Assembly (NCBI RefSeq): GCF_963259705.1
Contig: NC_081847.1
Location: forward strand, 87,542,485-87,606,484
DNA: 64,000 nucleotides
Origin: Myotis daubentonii
Lineage: Eukaryota > Chordata > Mammalia > Chiroptera > Vespertilionidae
Reading direction: 5' to 3'
Shown: piece after piece, positions 23,021-35,644 of the stretch
Position numbering within the stretch: position 1 is the stretch's first letter
Layout of the letters: each line of letters starts with the position of its first letter
Position numbers and translations under genes: made by a program
The notes under the pieces: model-generated
What the model saw: only the letters and a program-made list of their open reading frames with translations
What the model was told of the DNA's origin: nothing
Databases searched by the model: none

Positions 23021-25754
23021 AAGTAAATATAAATTAGTCCAAAGACAAAGAGCAAGTCCATGTAGGCTTAAAGTTCAAATGCATTAATATAAAAAGACAT
23101 ACTATGTTGCTACTTTTATGCATGTCCAGTCCTTGTGAACTTGGAAAAAGGCAAGGTTTTTTCTTGATGTTAGCCTCCAAATGATATCTGTGAGATAAGA
23201 AGTTCTGATTTTGGCCATCAGGCGTCTCTGAACAAGAGAATTTGAATGAATGGCTCAGGATTTGTATTTTATAGGTGGTATATCTCATGAAGTAACTACA
23301 GAAAATATGCTTTGGTCATGAAAAGAGAAGAAATTGCCATTAAACAAAGTAGTTTTCTGCTTAACACAATGAAAAGACCTGTCTAAGAGGTATTCATCTG
23401 TGCTAACACCAACCTCCTTCTTGACAAGGTGTCAGTGAAAATGAGCTCACTGAGATGCATCCCAGTTCCCATGGGGAAAGACAGACAGAGAGGCACAGAA
23501 AAGCTTACACGCGGGCACTAGAAGAGGTCTGAGAGCAGCTTCCTACAGAATTCCCATGAGTTACCAGGAAAAGACAACACATCTTAAAGAAGACAGAACT
23601 GCCCCATCAACTTAGTTTCTTCATTGATCTCCTTCCCATGACTTGAAAGTACCCCCAAAAGAGACCTTTATATTGATACTAGTTTTAGGTGTGAAATAGA
23701 AAGATAATATAATGGATGATCTCAGTAATTCTTCCTGACCGAATAGTAAAAGCCGTGATAATGCACTGCAGCAATGGACCAAATGCGGCCATGGCCCCAC
23801 TGAAATCACATTGTGATTCCCATAGCCATCCATCCTCAATCACTCAGGAAGAAGACCTTGCAAAACTATGGAGTAAACAGGCTGCAAACCTGGCTCCAGC
23901 ACCAGGTAAGACACAACTTCCCCCAAACACAGGGAAATCTCCATTAAAATGCCCATGTTCCATGTAAAATGGTGGTCCTCCATCATTGGGCATAGTGCAA
24001 AGCCACCAACATAAATCCTTAAATAGAAGCACTAGCAAATGGCTGAAGTAATGGCATTAATATCAGTTGTCCTTTCCAGGGATTTGATTGATTTCAGCAG
24101 GTAATAAATTCCTACACTGGCTCATTTCTTTTACAGAAAGAATGCATTGAAGAAAAGTACCACTGGATTTATTTATGGACTATGGTGCTATGGAAGGGAA
24201 AGAGTTTAATGAAGAGGCTCTGAGATTCAAAGAGTAAAACTTTAACCATCCCCAGCCCCCCCACCACACATATACCTGAAGATGCTACTTTTGGTCTCAT
24301 GTAGAAGGGCGGGTGCTTTCAGATGTGGTGTAACTGGCTGAGCCTATTCTGCTGTGGTACACTAGGAGTAGGAAAATGCTGATGATTGAGCTTCCACTGG
24401 AATGGGGAACCTCCAATGGGAGTTGAATAGCCATTGGAATTGAAAATGTATGTGATGGATATTCAGCAGAGTTCCACGTACCAAGTGGGTGGCTGAGATT
24501 GGAGGTGGGCACATAAATCTGTGGGAGGGTGAAAATGCAGGGAATAGTGTGTGGATTTTGACCCACTCTGTAGTCAGAAGTCAGCCGGTCTGAGCTCTAG
24601 CACATGAGCAGTAAGTTGTAGATTCCTGACATCACAGGTAACATGCCTTCATTCTTACATAAAACACTTTCTACTCAAGACGGTCTTTCAATTTGGAACC
24701 TTCTATCTTGTTACTATTTTTCTCTCCATCTAGTCCTTACATGGAATTTCCTCCTGTATCATGTACCTAGAAACATGTTCTATGATCTCATTTTAGACTT
24801 GATTTGAAAGTCTTGCTACTTAGCCATCCTCTTTCTACATAGAATCTGGGTTTTAGACTTATCTTTGAACTTATGTAACCAGAAGTATGGTCAAAATGTC
24901 TTTAGAATGAATGTGAGCCATTATGCTGGGGCAATATCTGGAAACTCCCTGCTCAAATGGCCTTGACCTATTGGTTTCTGGATTTTGAGATGGTTCATGG
25001 AGGCACTGAGGCATGTGGGCATCACAACCCTTCAGGGCTCAGGCAATTAGCTATTTGATTATCAGAACAGAAATATTTCAGTATTTAGTAAACAGGATAG
25101 CCGTAATCATGCATGGAATTTAGCTTTTGAGTTGCAAATTATAAAGCCATCAATTTGCCAAATGACAATTCTATGAATATACAAAGACTCTATCATCAGT
25201 TCATCTCTGTGACCTCTCTCTCTTTCCTCCAAATGCATCTACCCAATTGGGCAAATGCTCCAAACAGGACTAAAAATATAGAGTTGTAAGGAATAGGAAC
25301 AATTTTCCAATGATGAACCTAGTCCTAATCTATTTAGCACTTTAATCTTTGACAAGAGAGTAATACAAGAAGAGAGGAGAGGAATAAAAGTGCAAACATG
25401 TAAAGGGTGTTTCAGGTTGACTTTTACTTTTTAAATTAATGGAGTAAAACTTTGACCAACAAAGAGAGAGACAATAGTTTTCCTGCCTTGTCTTCTTTCA
25501 ATCGAGAAGAGGCTGGAGTATTGTTCATAAAAGAATAATGGGAATATAGCAAATAGTGCTGTGATCCTAGCCAAGGTCAGGAGAGGCATAGGGAAGGGCA
25601 TCGTAGCCTGAGATATGGAACATGATTCTTGTGGACATCTGGGAAGTGTGAGGAACTAACATGGAACTTGCTATGGTCACATTCAGCTAGCATTCCACAC
25701 ACCTATTGTTCACAGGCTTCTAAAATGAGGTAGAGTTTGGAATAAGACTGCTTG
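23021..25754. other. Repeat-poor intronic DNA
   Basis: No confident element. An exon-like donor (CAG|GTAAGA at about 23908) closes an 83-codon frame, but no good acceptor accompanies it. The rest is unremarkable. Confidence 0.45.
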
Positions 25755-25912
25755 CTCTAGCCAGTTTGGTTCAGTGGATAGAACATCAGCCTGTGGACTG
25801 AAGGGTCCTGGGTTTGATGCCAGTCAAGGGCACATGTCTGGACTGCAGGCTCAATCCCTAGTAGGAGGCACGCAGAAGGCAGCCAATCAATGATTCTCTC
25901 ACATCATTGATG

Positions 25913-25962
<50 letters not shown>

Positions 25963-26034
25963 CCCCTCCCTCCCTCCCTCCCTCCCTCTCTCGCTTCTGC
26001 TTTGAAATTAATAAATAAACATCAAAACAAAACA
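25755..26034 (+). mobile_element. VES SINE with expanded CT-rich tail
   Basis: Head CTCTAGCCAGTTTGGTTCAG, A box and B-box region, then an expanded (TC)n(CCCT)n tail. Flanks AAGACTGCTTG and AAAACTGCTTG form the duplication. Confidence 0.87.
25917..25990. repeat. (TC)n then (CCCT)n microsatellite in a VES tail
   Basis: About 44 bases of TC units followed by about 28 bases of CCCT units. Confidence 0.92.
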
Positions 26035-26039
26035 AAAAC

Positions 26040-26200
26040 TGCTTGAGTTCAGGTCCTGGTGCTGCTTGCGAGTCGTGACCTTGACTAGGAGCCTCCATTT
26101 CCTCATAGGACTATAATGATAGAGCTTTTGTAACAGGTTATTGTATATAAAGCATCTACATGGACCTGGTTTGTAGAAAAAGCTTATAGCACACTATCAT
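26040..26200 (+). repeat. MIR SINE remnant
   Basis: GAGTCGTGACCTTGACTAGG, GCCTCCATTTCCTCATAGG and AATGATAGAGC in MIR order. Confidence 0.55.
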
Positions 26201-26388
26201 TAGTAATTATTGTTTCCCTGGTTAAACTATTGGATTAAGATAGTTCCCTCTGCGATGCTTTGCTAATAGGAAGCAATCTGTAACAGCACAGATACCCCCA
26301 TGGAATGACGTAAGCATTAATTAGCTTCATGACTTTGCATAGGTTCCTTGCAAACACTTTCTCATCTCTACAACAAAAGTAGGATGCA

Positions 26389-26602
26389 GCCCTAGCCGGT
26401 TTGGCTCAGTGGACAGAGCGTCGGCCTGTGGACTGAAGGGTCCCAGGTTTGATTCTGGTCAAGGGCATGTACCTTGGTTGTGGGCACATCCCCAGTAGGG
26501 GGTATGCAGGAGGCAGCTGATCGATGTTTCTCTCTCACCGATGTTTCTAACTTTCTATCCCTCCCCCTTCCTCTCTGTAAAAAATCAATAAAATATATTT
26601 TA
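26389..26602 (+). mobile_element. VES SINE, near full length
   Basis: Begins GCCCTAGCCGGTTTGGCTCA, the consensus-like VES start. Perfect 14-bp duplication AAAAGTAGGATGCA at 26375-26388 and 26603-26616. Confidence 0.93.
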
Positions 26603-26929
26603 AAAAGTAGGATGCACTAATCTCTGAGATTCCTCCAGTTGAGATATTTTGAATCTAGTTGTATGAATTGATACCAATATCTGCCCATTATTCTGTCTTA
26701 TAAATGGACCTGGACGTGGTAAAGCAGAGGAAGACAGTTTCTAGACTCTATTTGGGAGGAGAAGGGGGGGGGGAGTTATTGATTTAATTTTCCAATGGTT
26801 TTTATTTTTATTTTCATTTCCAAGTCAATTTACATGAGTAAGTAAATGTTATTTAACCTAAATTATAAATATTTTCTTTAATGGCTTCAAAATTTTGTGT
26901 ATTATTTGGAATGGCCGTCTACATTCCAA

Positions 26930-27245
26930 GACTATACGAAGAGTCTTGGTTTATTCTAGTAGTTGTTTTATGCATTTATTTGCAATTCTATTTATATCTT
27001 TTATGCATTGGAATGTATCATGTTTTCCTGGCTGTGGGCAGACTCTGACTTTATAAATATTTTCCAAATGGCTGCACAGTTGTCCCAACTACATTTATGC
27101 AATTACTCATCTTTCCCTAATGGTTTGAGATTATATGTATTTTCCTGTTTATATCAAGTTACGTTGGGGCTTTTATTTCTGTTTCACGTTCTCTATATTC
27201 ACACTCAAATACTTTGTGTGGTGACTTACAGTGTGAGCTCAGGCA
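26930..27245 (-). mobile_element. Old L1 3' region, antisense
   Basis: Segments such as CAGTTGTCCCAACTACATTT and GGGGCTTTTATTTCTGTTTC resemble the antisense of older L1 ORF2/3' UTR sequence. Diverged. Confidence 0.4.
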
Positions 27246-28734
27246 TATGTCACACCTTTCTGATGATTAAATGTTCTTATTCTGAAGAAGGCAGCAATGA
27301 TAGCATGTCCCTCAGAGATGTTGCGCATGTGGGATAAAATAATACTTTAAAGAGTTTACCATAATATCTGGCCTCTTCTAAACTCCCATAGAATATTAGC
27401 TATTATTACTGCATCATACCATTATTGTATGTTCTTCCTGCTGGTGAACTATATTTTGTAGTCATTTCAAATATTGTGTGTATGTATTCAAGGAGAATTC
27501 GAATTTTTGAGAATTTTTTGAGAAAGCTGTCTCAGTCCCTCCTAATTCTGAGGAGTATCCTACCCAGAGAAATCTTTGTTAGACATGAAGTTCCCCCACT
27601 GCCCTAGGCCACGCCTGCCCCAGTTAATTACGTGTTGCCCTTTCCTCTTGGAAATAAGCTAGAGGCTCTCTCTCCTCTTTAAAACAAAGACTGATTCCCT
27701 GCTGGTCCCATTTTTACAAATCTGGCCACCAGTGGATGGAACTGGCCAGTTTCATCTCTGTATTTCTAACGCTACGGGGGAAACTTTACTCATAATCAAG
27801 GATGAGCAGCTGAAATTAAATCCAGCAACCGCGAACCTGTGTGGGGAGAGTGTTGGAAAGATCCGGGCACAAACATTCATAAGTGTAGTAACATCATTTG
27901 TGTTTGCTCCCAAACCAGGATCTCAAGATTTTTTTTTTTTAAATTAAGGCATCATTGGCAACAGAATATGTCCCTAAGCAGCAAAGCTCATAAAAAGTGA
28001 CTTTTATAACTTGATTGTTAATTAGATTGTTTTTCTTTTTTTTTTCAAGGCAGAAAATCTAGCATAGAATTTTATAACAGAAGAAGGAGCCAAAGGGATA
28101 TGGATTTCTCATGTACTAGCAAGTGAACTGAACTTTTGATTTCAGTGTTCACATTTCGGAGGTTTAGCAGAGAGAGCATCTGTGCTTCCCAGCTTATTTA
28201 CTTGATTTGGGGAGGAAATATACATCTATTTCCAATCTGGTAGAACACCGCACAATCCCAGGTCATGAGAGACAGCATTGCTGTTGGGTAACATAAAATT
28301 GAACACAAATAGAACTGTAGATTACAGCACTTAGATCGATGTTGTGGTTTATTCTTGAATCTTGAAATCAATGTAGGTTGAAAGGAAAGAAGTCTATTTC
28401 ACCGTCATGAAGTCTGGAAGATCAGCTGCTAAGTTAGAAATTTATTTCTGCATTTCTACCTACACCCCATGAAAGTGCCTATAATGTCATGTGCCCAAGG
28501 ACAGAGCTTTAAGAAATATTTTCCATGGAAGTTGAATAATCAGACAGTCAAAACTTGGAATCACTCCCAGTTCTTCTGAAGTAAAGTTAATTAATCTGGA
28601 AGCACATCATTTGTGTATAAGAAATTCAAGAGAAGTGTAATTAGTTCAGTAATTAGCTTTAAGTTCTCAGATACATTTTTCAAAAATAGGCATTACAATC
28701 TTACCCTTTCTTTTTTCTAACCAGATTTTTAAAA
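27246..28734. other. Repeat-poor intronic DNA
   Basis: Includes a moderately GC-rich unique block at 27600-27900 with a 71-codon frame that I do not recognise. No splice-site pair supports an exon. Confidence 0.4.
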
Positions 28735-28959
28735 AACTATATATTTTTTCTTATTTTTTATTGATTTCAGAGAGAAAGGGAGAGGGAGCGAGAGAGAGAA
28801 ACATCAATGATGAGAGAGAGAATCATTGATTGGCTGCCTCCTGCACGCCCCACACTGAGGATCAAGCCCACAACCAGGTGTGTGCCCTGACCGAGAATCG
28901 AACCACGACCTCCTGGTTCATAGGTCGATGCTCAACCACTGAGCCACACAAGCTGGGCA
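28735..28959 (-). mobile_element. VES SINE, antisense (first of a tandem pair)
   Basis: Poly-T, TTGATTTCAGAGAGAAAGGG, then tail-to-head VES ending GAGCCACACAAGCTGGGCA. Confidence 0.87.
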
Positions 28960-28960
28960 A

Positions 28961-29128
28961 ATATATTTTTATTGATTTCAGAGAGGAAGGGATAGAGACA
29001 GATAGAAATGTCAATGATAAGAGAGAATCATTGATCGGCTGCCTCCTATGTGCACCTTACCAGGGATCAAGCCTGCAACCCTGGCATGTGCCCTGACAGG
29101 GAATCAAACCATGACCTATCGGTTCCAA
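28961..29128 (-). mobile_element. VES SINE, antisense, truncated (second of a tandem pair)
   Basis: Starts directly after the previous copy with ATATATTTTTATTGATTTCA. It keeps the tail and middle (GATCGGCTGCCTCCTATG, GGGATCAAGCCTGCAACCC) but lacks the last part of the head. Confidence 0.82.
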
Positions 29129-30073
29129 CCATGTCTGGTTGTTAAGCATGCTTAGCTCACTGGTTATTCTTGTGGTAGAGGGGAAAATCCATTGTTGGCT
29201 TTCCAGCACAGTCAAGTTCTGTTGCATTTAAGTCCTCAATTGTGATTTATTGTTTGGGATGTACAGAAAACATCGTTTAGCATTTTGAATAGAAAAGGAT
29301 GGCTCATGCTTCTCTGGAAGTATTTTCTCATCTATTTCATACAAAACCGGCCCTCTACCTGTTGTCCTCTAACTGCAGCCTTATATTTACCCATATGCAT
29401 TTTGTGATGATGCTGTGGACAAAAGAACTTGTGTAAACGTTCTTTAGGAAATGAGACAAATTATATATAAATTTTGAGTCATATTGTTTGTACCAAGTTA
29501 GAAAATGTAATATCTGGGGTCAGGTTTTACTTCATGTTATTGGACACATTCTAAATCTGCCATATAAATTAATGACTGCCACACTTATTGTGAAATGATC
29601 ACAGTAAGTCTAGTTACCACTCATCACTTTAGATAATTCAAAAAAGATACTTTTCTTGTGATGAGAACTTAAGGTTTACTCCCTTAGCACCTTTGAAATA
29701 TGCAGCAGTGTTACTGACTATAGACACCATGCTGTACAATATGTCCCCATGACTTATTTTATACCTAGAAGTTTGTATCTCTTGTCTTTTGAATTTTTCT
29801 ACATTAATACATTACGGCATTTCAGAGCTTCAGTATTATCTCTTTTTACATTTCTTATGTTTTTAGTAATGAATACAAAAGGATTTTTAAAGGATTTGTG
29901 TTCTTTTTATTTCAATACTACAGAAGTCCACAAAGAGATAATTAGAATAATGATGCATTTTTAATCTATCAATAGTTTAAAGTCTATATTGTATTTTTAC
30001 TCACAGTGACACCCCTCCCCCAAAAATGTCTGCCGCAGTGGATTAAAAATGGAAGTTGAAACTTATAACAATA
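29129..30073. other. Intronic DNA, no recognised element
   Basis: AT-rich unique sequence; no exon or confident repeat. Confidence 0.5.
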
Positions 30074-30297
30074 CTAGAGGCCTGGTGAATGAATTCGTGC
30101 ATGGGTGGGGTCCAGCTGGCCTGCCCTGATGGGGGCCGATATGGGCTGGGCTGGCAGGGGGAAAGGGACGAGAGAGGTTGTGGGGGCCTATCGGGGCCCC
30201 AATCGGGCCGGTTGGCCGCCGCAGTGCGCGCCATAGCGACTGATTGTTCTCGTCGTTCCGGCATTCTGGTCACTTGGCTTTTATATATATAAATAGA
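30074..30297 (-). mobile_element. HeliBat-type Helitron, short (224 bp)
   Basis: CTAG at 30074-30077, degenerate 3' palindrome (GTGAATGAATTCGTGCAT) and a right end GGCTTTTATATATATAAATAGA. It lies between A (30073) and T (30298). The interior is GC-rich (CCGCCGCAGTGCGCGCC). Confidence 0.85.
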
Positions 30298-30659
30298 TAT
30301 CTAGCCCCTTTAAGACTATGTTACTCTGTGTTTTCATTTTTATATATCTTGCTCATATATTATTTGATATAATTTTAGTCAAACCTATTAAATACTGTAC
30401 ACATTTTCTTAAAGTGTACAGTCCAGGAAATATCATGTTTGTCATAAGTAGAATTTCCAAGGGAATGGAGTTCCCAAGCAGCCCACTGCCTTCTGCCTGG
30501 CAATGACCTGGGCGTACCCTGGACACTGCAGTTAGCCATAGTCTTCATCACTCCCTCCCTTTTGTCTTTATATGGAGTGTGTGATCACTGGCTTACAGAC
30601 ACTTATGTGGTACAAATCTCCCCATAACCTTTTCATGATTGTTTTACTTTAGCTTATTC

Positions 30660-30800
30660 TGCTCACTGTTTTCTGAAAATCAACCCCCACCCCTTAACCC
30701 TGCTTCTCCTTTCCTAATAAATGGAAAACTGGAACCAGAAAATGGTGCTCATGTCAAGCCTAATGCTGAAGGTCAATTGAATCTAAATGGACATGTTAGA
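30660..30800 (+). other. Unassigned open segment with protein-like composition
   Basis: After an acceptor-like GTTTTACTTTAG, an open frame contains residues such as PFLINGKLEPENGAHVKP with low repeat content, before running into an antisense L2/MIR-like end. I do not recognise a parent protein. It may be a processed-pseudogene scrap, an alternative exon or chance. Confidence 0.2.
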
Positions 30801-30804
30801 ATAA

Positions 30805-30900
30805 TAGCAGATGTTGAACATTTATCCATTCAACATGTAATTATTGAGCACCTATTCTGTGCTAGGCCTTATTCCAGGTTTTGGATATTGCAAAACATGT
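30805..30900 (-). repeat. L2/MIR 3' end, antisense
   Basis: ATCCATTCAACATGTAATTA and TTGAGCACCTATTCTGTGCT are the antisense of the common L2/MIR terminus. Confidence 0.55.
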
Positions 30901-31394
30901 AGTAGGAAATAAGTGATGACCAATGATAATGGAAGTGTTGTTTAAACAACTTACTTTACTATAATTTTAATCTTACAATTGGATTTTAACCAGACACCAT
31001 ATAATTGCCTTATAAGACAAATCATCATACTTTACTAACGTACTGTGGGTAGAATAAATGAAACATCAAATATAGTTTTTTGGTACAAAACTTGAATTCC
31101 ATACAAACACATATCCTTCTTTGGCTATTATAGTTGAAATAACTGATTGATTTCAATTTTTATCTTTCAATAGCAGGCACAGTACTGGTACAATGCACTG
31201 TAACTGAAAATTGACATTTTATATCAAGGAAAAAGAGGCTGAATTATAAAAATTAATGTCGAATCTATCTTATCAGGCTTGCAGGCATAACAAAAAAAGA
31301 AATAAAAATTATTGTATTCTTTATATCCAGAATTGGTACTATTTTTACATCATCATATTGCTTTGTGGTAATATAACTTTTACCTTTACATATT

Positions 31395-31671
31395 CATTTT
31401 TTTAAACTTTATTTATTTATTTATTTGTTAATCCTCACCCGAGGATATTTTTTCATTGATTTTTAGGGAGAGTGGAAGAGAGAGGGAAAGACAGAGAGAA
31501 ACATTGATGTGAGAGAAACACATAGACTGGTTGCCTCCAGCACAAGCCCCGACCATGGCCCAGGATGGGGAGGAGCCTGCAACCGAGGTGCATGCCCTTC
31601 ACTGGAATCGAACCTGGGACCCTTTGGTATGTAGGCTGATGCTCTATCCACTGAGCCAAACCAGCTAGGGC
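31395..31671 (-). mobile_element. VES SINE, antisense, palindrome-tail type
   Basis: Left end has an ATTTATTT-rich tail and ATCCTCACCCGAGGAT (31431-31446); right end ACTGAGCCAAACCAGCTAGG. 8-bp duplication TACATATT at 31387-31394 and 31672-31679. Confidence 0.9.
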
Positions 31672-32169
31672 TACATATTAATTTTTAAGGGTAGGGTTTA
31701 AGAAGGTGAGATTATTATTCATCTTTCATCGATCTGTTTAAGAATGGCACAAGCTAAAAAGCCAAGAATACACGATCTGGGAAGTCTAAAAACAAAACAA
31801 AACAACATCTGTGGACACCCAGTGCTTTATGCAGGATGATTTCCTAGTATTCTATGAAAACAGGCAAACCAATACAAAGTAAACACGTTTTCTCTACTTC
31901 TAGGGATGTTAAGTATATATATCAAATCCATCGAATCTACTATCCTTGAATAGACCCTTAAGGTACATATACATTTATTTTAAACAAATAATTCAAGAGG
32001 CATCACGCTTTTATATTTTCTTGCAGTTTCATTGCTCAGATGGTCATTTTTTAAACATTTTATAAGCTTCTTTTCCCTTCCTGTGTCACTTAAATAACCC
32101 GCACATGAACATTTCGATGAGTTATTATGGTTAGTAGTTACAATTATTGCGAAATTGGCATTTATCGAA

Positions 32170-32320
32170 TGACTACTGTGGAATCTGTAGATTTGTATTC
32201 TCATTTGATCCACACAGCCACGCAGGGTGGCAGGTACTATTATGACTGTATAATAAGAGCCAGTAGGTCAGTGATTATAAAAGCAAGACAAGGTTATAGT
32301 GATGGTTTTACTATAGTTAA
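32170..32320 (-). repeat. MIR SINE remnant
   Basis: TTCTCATTTGATCCACACAG and GGTACTATTATGACTGTATA match antisense MIR. Confidence 0.6.
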
Positions 32321-32699
32321 TAATTCTACCTCTTGAAATACTCCGTTTGTTTCTGCCCCAAAGTTTCTGGCTTTACACTTCCCATTTTATTGTATCCTTT
32401 AATTTGATTTTATATGTTTTGAATTTCTCCCAGAGGACCAAATGGCAGGGCAGGGACAGTGAGACGTAGTGATGTGGAGTTTGGGCACAGACACGAGCAG
32501 AGACAAAAGGCACAAGCGAGGAGACTCCAGAGTTGAGCAGGACCAGGGCAGGTGCTGGTACATCTATGCTTGGTATATCATGTTGCTTTTATAGACCAGG
32601 CAGCAGAAGGTCAGGTTCAGAGTTCCGTGCCTAGCAGAGAGCTGGGCACAGCATAGACCCTCTCTAAGCAGTTTCAGAGGAGTAAGTACATGAATGAAC

Positions 32700-32928
32700 A
32701 AACCCAGTCAGTGTGGCTCAGTGGTTGAGCATTGACCTATGATCCAGGAGGTCACGGTTTGCTTCCCAGTCAGGGTACATGGGTCAGGGCACCTGCCTGG
32801 GTTGCGGGGTTGATCCTCAGTGTGGGACATGCAGGAGGCAGCTGATCAATGATTCCCTCATCATTGATGTTTGTACCTCTCTCTCCCTCTCCCTTCTTCT
32901 CTTAAATCAATAAAAATATATTTTTTTA
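32700..32928 (+). mobile_element. VES SINE
   Basis: CCAGTCAGTGTGGCTCAGTG head, a small internal duplication near the B box (GGGTACATGGGTCAGGGCAC), GCAGGAGGCAGCTGATCAAT, CT tail and AATCAATAAAAATATATT. Confidence 0.85.
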
Positions 32929-33009
32929 AAAAATGACTTAACAAAAGAAAATGGTCTAGTACCATCAGGTCCTAAAATCGTTAGGAATCAGCCTCCGGGA
33001 GATAACATT

Positions 33010-33150
33010 CATTTCTAACTGCTTACTATCTGCCAAATATTGTACTGAGCAACTTCTCATGCCCATTAAATCCCACAAAGATCTTATGAAACAGTACATA
33101 TACTGTCAAGGTATGTAAGTAGCAGGGAAGCCAGATGTCTGGATTTTGCA
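33010..33150 (-). repeat. MIR SINE remnant
   Basis: CTGCTTACTATCTGCCAAAT, CCCATTAAATCCCACAAAGA and a final AAGCCAGATGTCTGGATT segment in antisense MIR order. Confidence 0.55.
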
Positions 33151-35154
33151 GGAATGCCAACTAGGGAGACCTAACACGTGGCAGAGATGCTATGGGAAGT
33201 AGCAGGGACACCGTCACTGTTCATCAGGGCTGTTTACTTTGTTTTCCTGAAGGGATTTGACTGATCAACCCAGGAAATAGTAGCAAATTTCCAGAGCCTA
33301 GAAGCAGAGATTCTGGTATCCCAATACATGGGGCTCTCACTGCTCCTGAGCGAGGGACCAAGGCCACAGGTGTAATGAGCAGACAGGGTAGGGAGAGGCC
33401 AACATGCACACATGATCATTGGTGAGTATCACGGCTCATGAGCAAGTGATGATGCACAGATGCAGCCTGCAGACTAACTCAGCAGCACGAGTCCCAGTCT
33501 TTGGGGTTTTTGTACAAGAAGCAAGGCAAGAGCTACAGTAAAAACTCAAAGCACTAGCAGTAAGGAGTGTGGAACTCCGTGCCCAGCACACAAAGTATCA
33601 CCCGCCCTGTTTGCAGCTAATGGCCTTCCTTGACCTCGCTCTGCTGGTGTTTTCATCTGTAGAGTAGGAACACTGAGCACAGGCTATGAGACAGGGAATT
33701 CTGATAGATTTTGGGGCTGTTTCCTGTGCCTCTGATTTCACATCCCGGTGATAAGCACCGTTAACGCTCCGTCTGCAAGGCTCATTTGGCTTCTTTTGAT
33801 CCTATTTTGCATCATGAGGGCAAATTACAACCACTCATTTATCCAGTGCTCATAAACCTGTATCCAGAACCGAGCCAGTTTATGGAATACCTCTCAAACG
33901 CTTGGAGTGGTTGGCCTGATGGTTTGCGTGGGTGTGACTTTGGGGTGAGGTGGGGTAGATGAAAATAGAGGAATTAGCATTTCCTAGGCATATTAAAAAG
34001 TAAAATCAAGACTATACCAATCCTAACCCGCTGGTAAGTTTCTATGGAATTCTTTCCATGTTTTACTCTTTTAGGAACATTTTTTTTTTTTTTGAAACTG
34101 AGTAGTATTAGAAAAGGCCTATCACTTACTCATTAGCCAGGCATCCGATGCCTGAAACAGTCGGTTTACTTGCTAGGCTCTCAGGCACCCTGGGCATCCC
34201 GCAGGCAGCCATTCATTCTCTTCTGTTTGTGACTGAGCATCAGCTGGAGCACACAGCACTGCATTGGAGGCCCTCACTCTTATTGAAGCTGTGTGTTAGT
34301 TATCCATCCCACAAAGCCCACCAGCAGTGTCTGGGGCTGTGTGTAATGCTAGAAAGGAAATCTTTGGTGCCTTCCTATCTGAAGGTGTTTCCCCTGACCT
34401 GTAAGGAAGGGTATGCCTTCTGAGAGGCCTGCCAGAGGCCAGCGGTGATGCTCTTTCTCGGAGCAGAGATAATTGGCCCCCACAGGAGTGAAAGCCAGGA
34501 CCTGGGTTGCGTGAGTGAAGCTGTCAGAAGTGGCTTCTGGGGTCAGGCCCACAGTCTAGGCAGCCTCCCAACTCCTTGCTGACAGGGGAATGAAGAGGTG
34601 GTTTGCACGAGGATGTGATTCACCCCCTAGGAATCAGGCAGACACTGGAGGGTCGTGCTCTGGTGTCTGGCTTCCCTTAACACTCCGCATGGAGCTCTTC
34701 TCTGTGAGACAGCCCAACCATCTCATCTGCTCACGTCCCTCCCGCCCTGCACTGTGCTCCACGCCTGATCTCTCCCTCGGCCATTTCCAGGTTTTATTTA
34801 TCTTTTCTCCTTTCCCAACCTGTTATCTTTACTAAGAGCATCCCTGACAAAGTATGGCGGTTCCAATAATTTGATCCGAATGAGGAGTAAGGCTTGGAGA
34901 GGCTAAAATAAAATTTGTTTTTGTCTTTACTTTTTTTCTCCTTCTACTTTTTACAATCATGGATGCAATAGTAAATAGAATAATATGCTCTATTTTTGTA
35001 CAAGTTTTATTAAGTTTCGAAATGCTGTTTTCATTAATGATTCACTCAATGACTTACTTTGTCAGTGAGGATGTGACCGTGATATGGTACAAAGACCACA
35101 CGCAGAAGGGAATCGATAATTGTAGGTTTTCGTTCCAAGTCTCCTAGGAATTTG
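33151..35154. other. Repeat-poor intronic DNA
   Basis: About 2 kb of mostly unique sequence, slightly more GC-rich at 34140-34780; T-run near 34080-34093. Several 60-90 codon frames, none recognisable and none bounded by splice sites. Confidence 0.45.
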
Positions 35155-35320
35155 CTGCTGTGGACACAGGCAAAGCTCCATGAACCTCTCTGAGCCTCCA
35201 TTTCCTTGCTTGTAAAATGGGAGAAATCACTCGTACCTCAAGTTATCAGGATGGAGTTGTTATGGGGATGGAGGAAATATGTTACTGTTAAAGGGACACG
35301 TATATAATCTGGCAAAATAC
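35155..35320 (+). repeat. MIR SINE remnant
   Basis: ACCTCTCTGAGCCTCCATTT and CCTTGCTTGTAAAATGGGAG are clear MIR core sequence. Confidence 0.75.
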
Positions 35321-35435
35321 CATGATGGTGGTGATTGAAATGACATTAGAGCCTACATTCTGGTGAAGGTTGGAGTTAAGAGGATTATGATCATTCAGCC
35401 CAGGACAACAAAAGTCTTTAAAAGATTTGAGTTGG

Positions 35436-35644
35436 CCCTAACCGGTTTGCCTCAGTGGATAGAGCGTCGGAGTGCGGACAGAAAGGTTGCAGGTTCAATT
35501 CCGGTCAACAGCATGTACCTTGGTTGCAGGCACATCCCTAGTAGGAGGTGTGCAGGAGGCAGCTGATTGATGTTTCTCTCTCATCGATGTTTCTAACTCT
35601 CTATCCCTCTCCCTTCCTCTCTGTAAAAAATCAATAATAAAAAG
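35436..35644 (+). mobile_element. VES SINE, near full length
   Basis: CCCTAACCGGTTTGCCTCAG start, A and B boxes and CT tail. Duplication AAAAGATTTGAGTTGG at 35420-35435 and AAAAGATTTGGGTTGG at 35645-35660 (15 of 16). Confidence 0.92.

Noticed and set aside
23716..23967. 83-codon frame with a good internal donor (CAG|GTAAGA at about 23908)
   Set aside because: No convincing acceptor upstream and no recognisable protein. A cryptic exon is possible but unsupported.
25904..26098. Arg/Glu/Gly-rich frame on the minus strand
   Set aside because: It is the translation of the (TC)n(CCCT)n microsatellite.
26963..27337. 124-codon frame on the + strand
   Set aside because: Overlaps a decayed antisense L1 and shows hydrophobic AT-driven residues only.
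30100..30260. GC-rich stretch as a CpG island promoter
   Set aside because: Too short and lies inside a short HeliBat.
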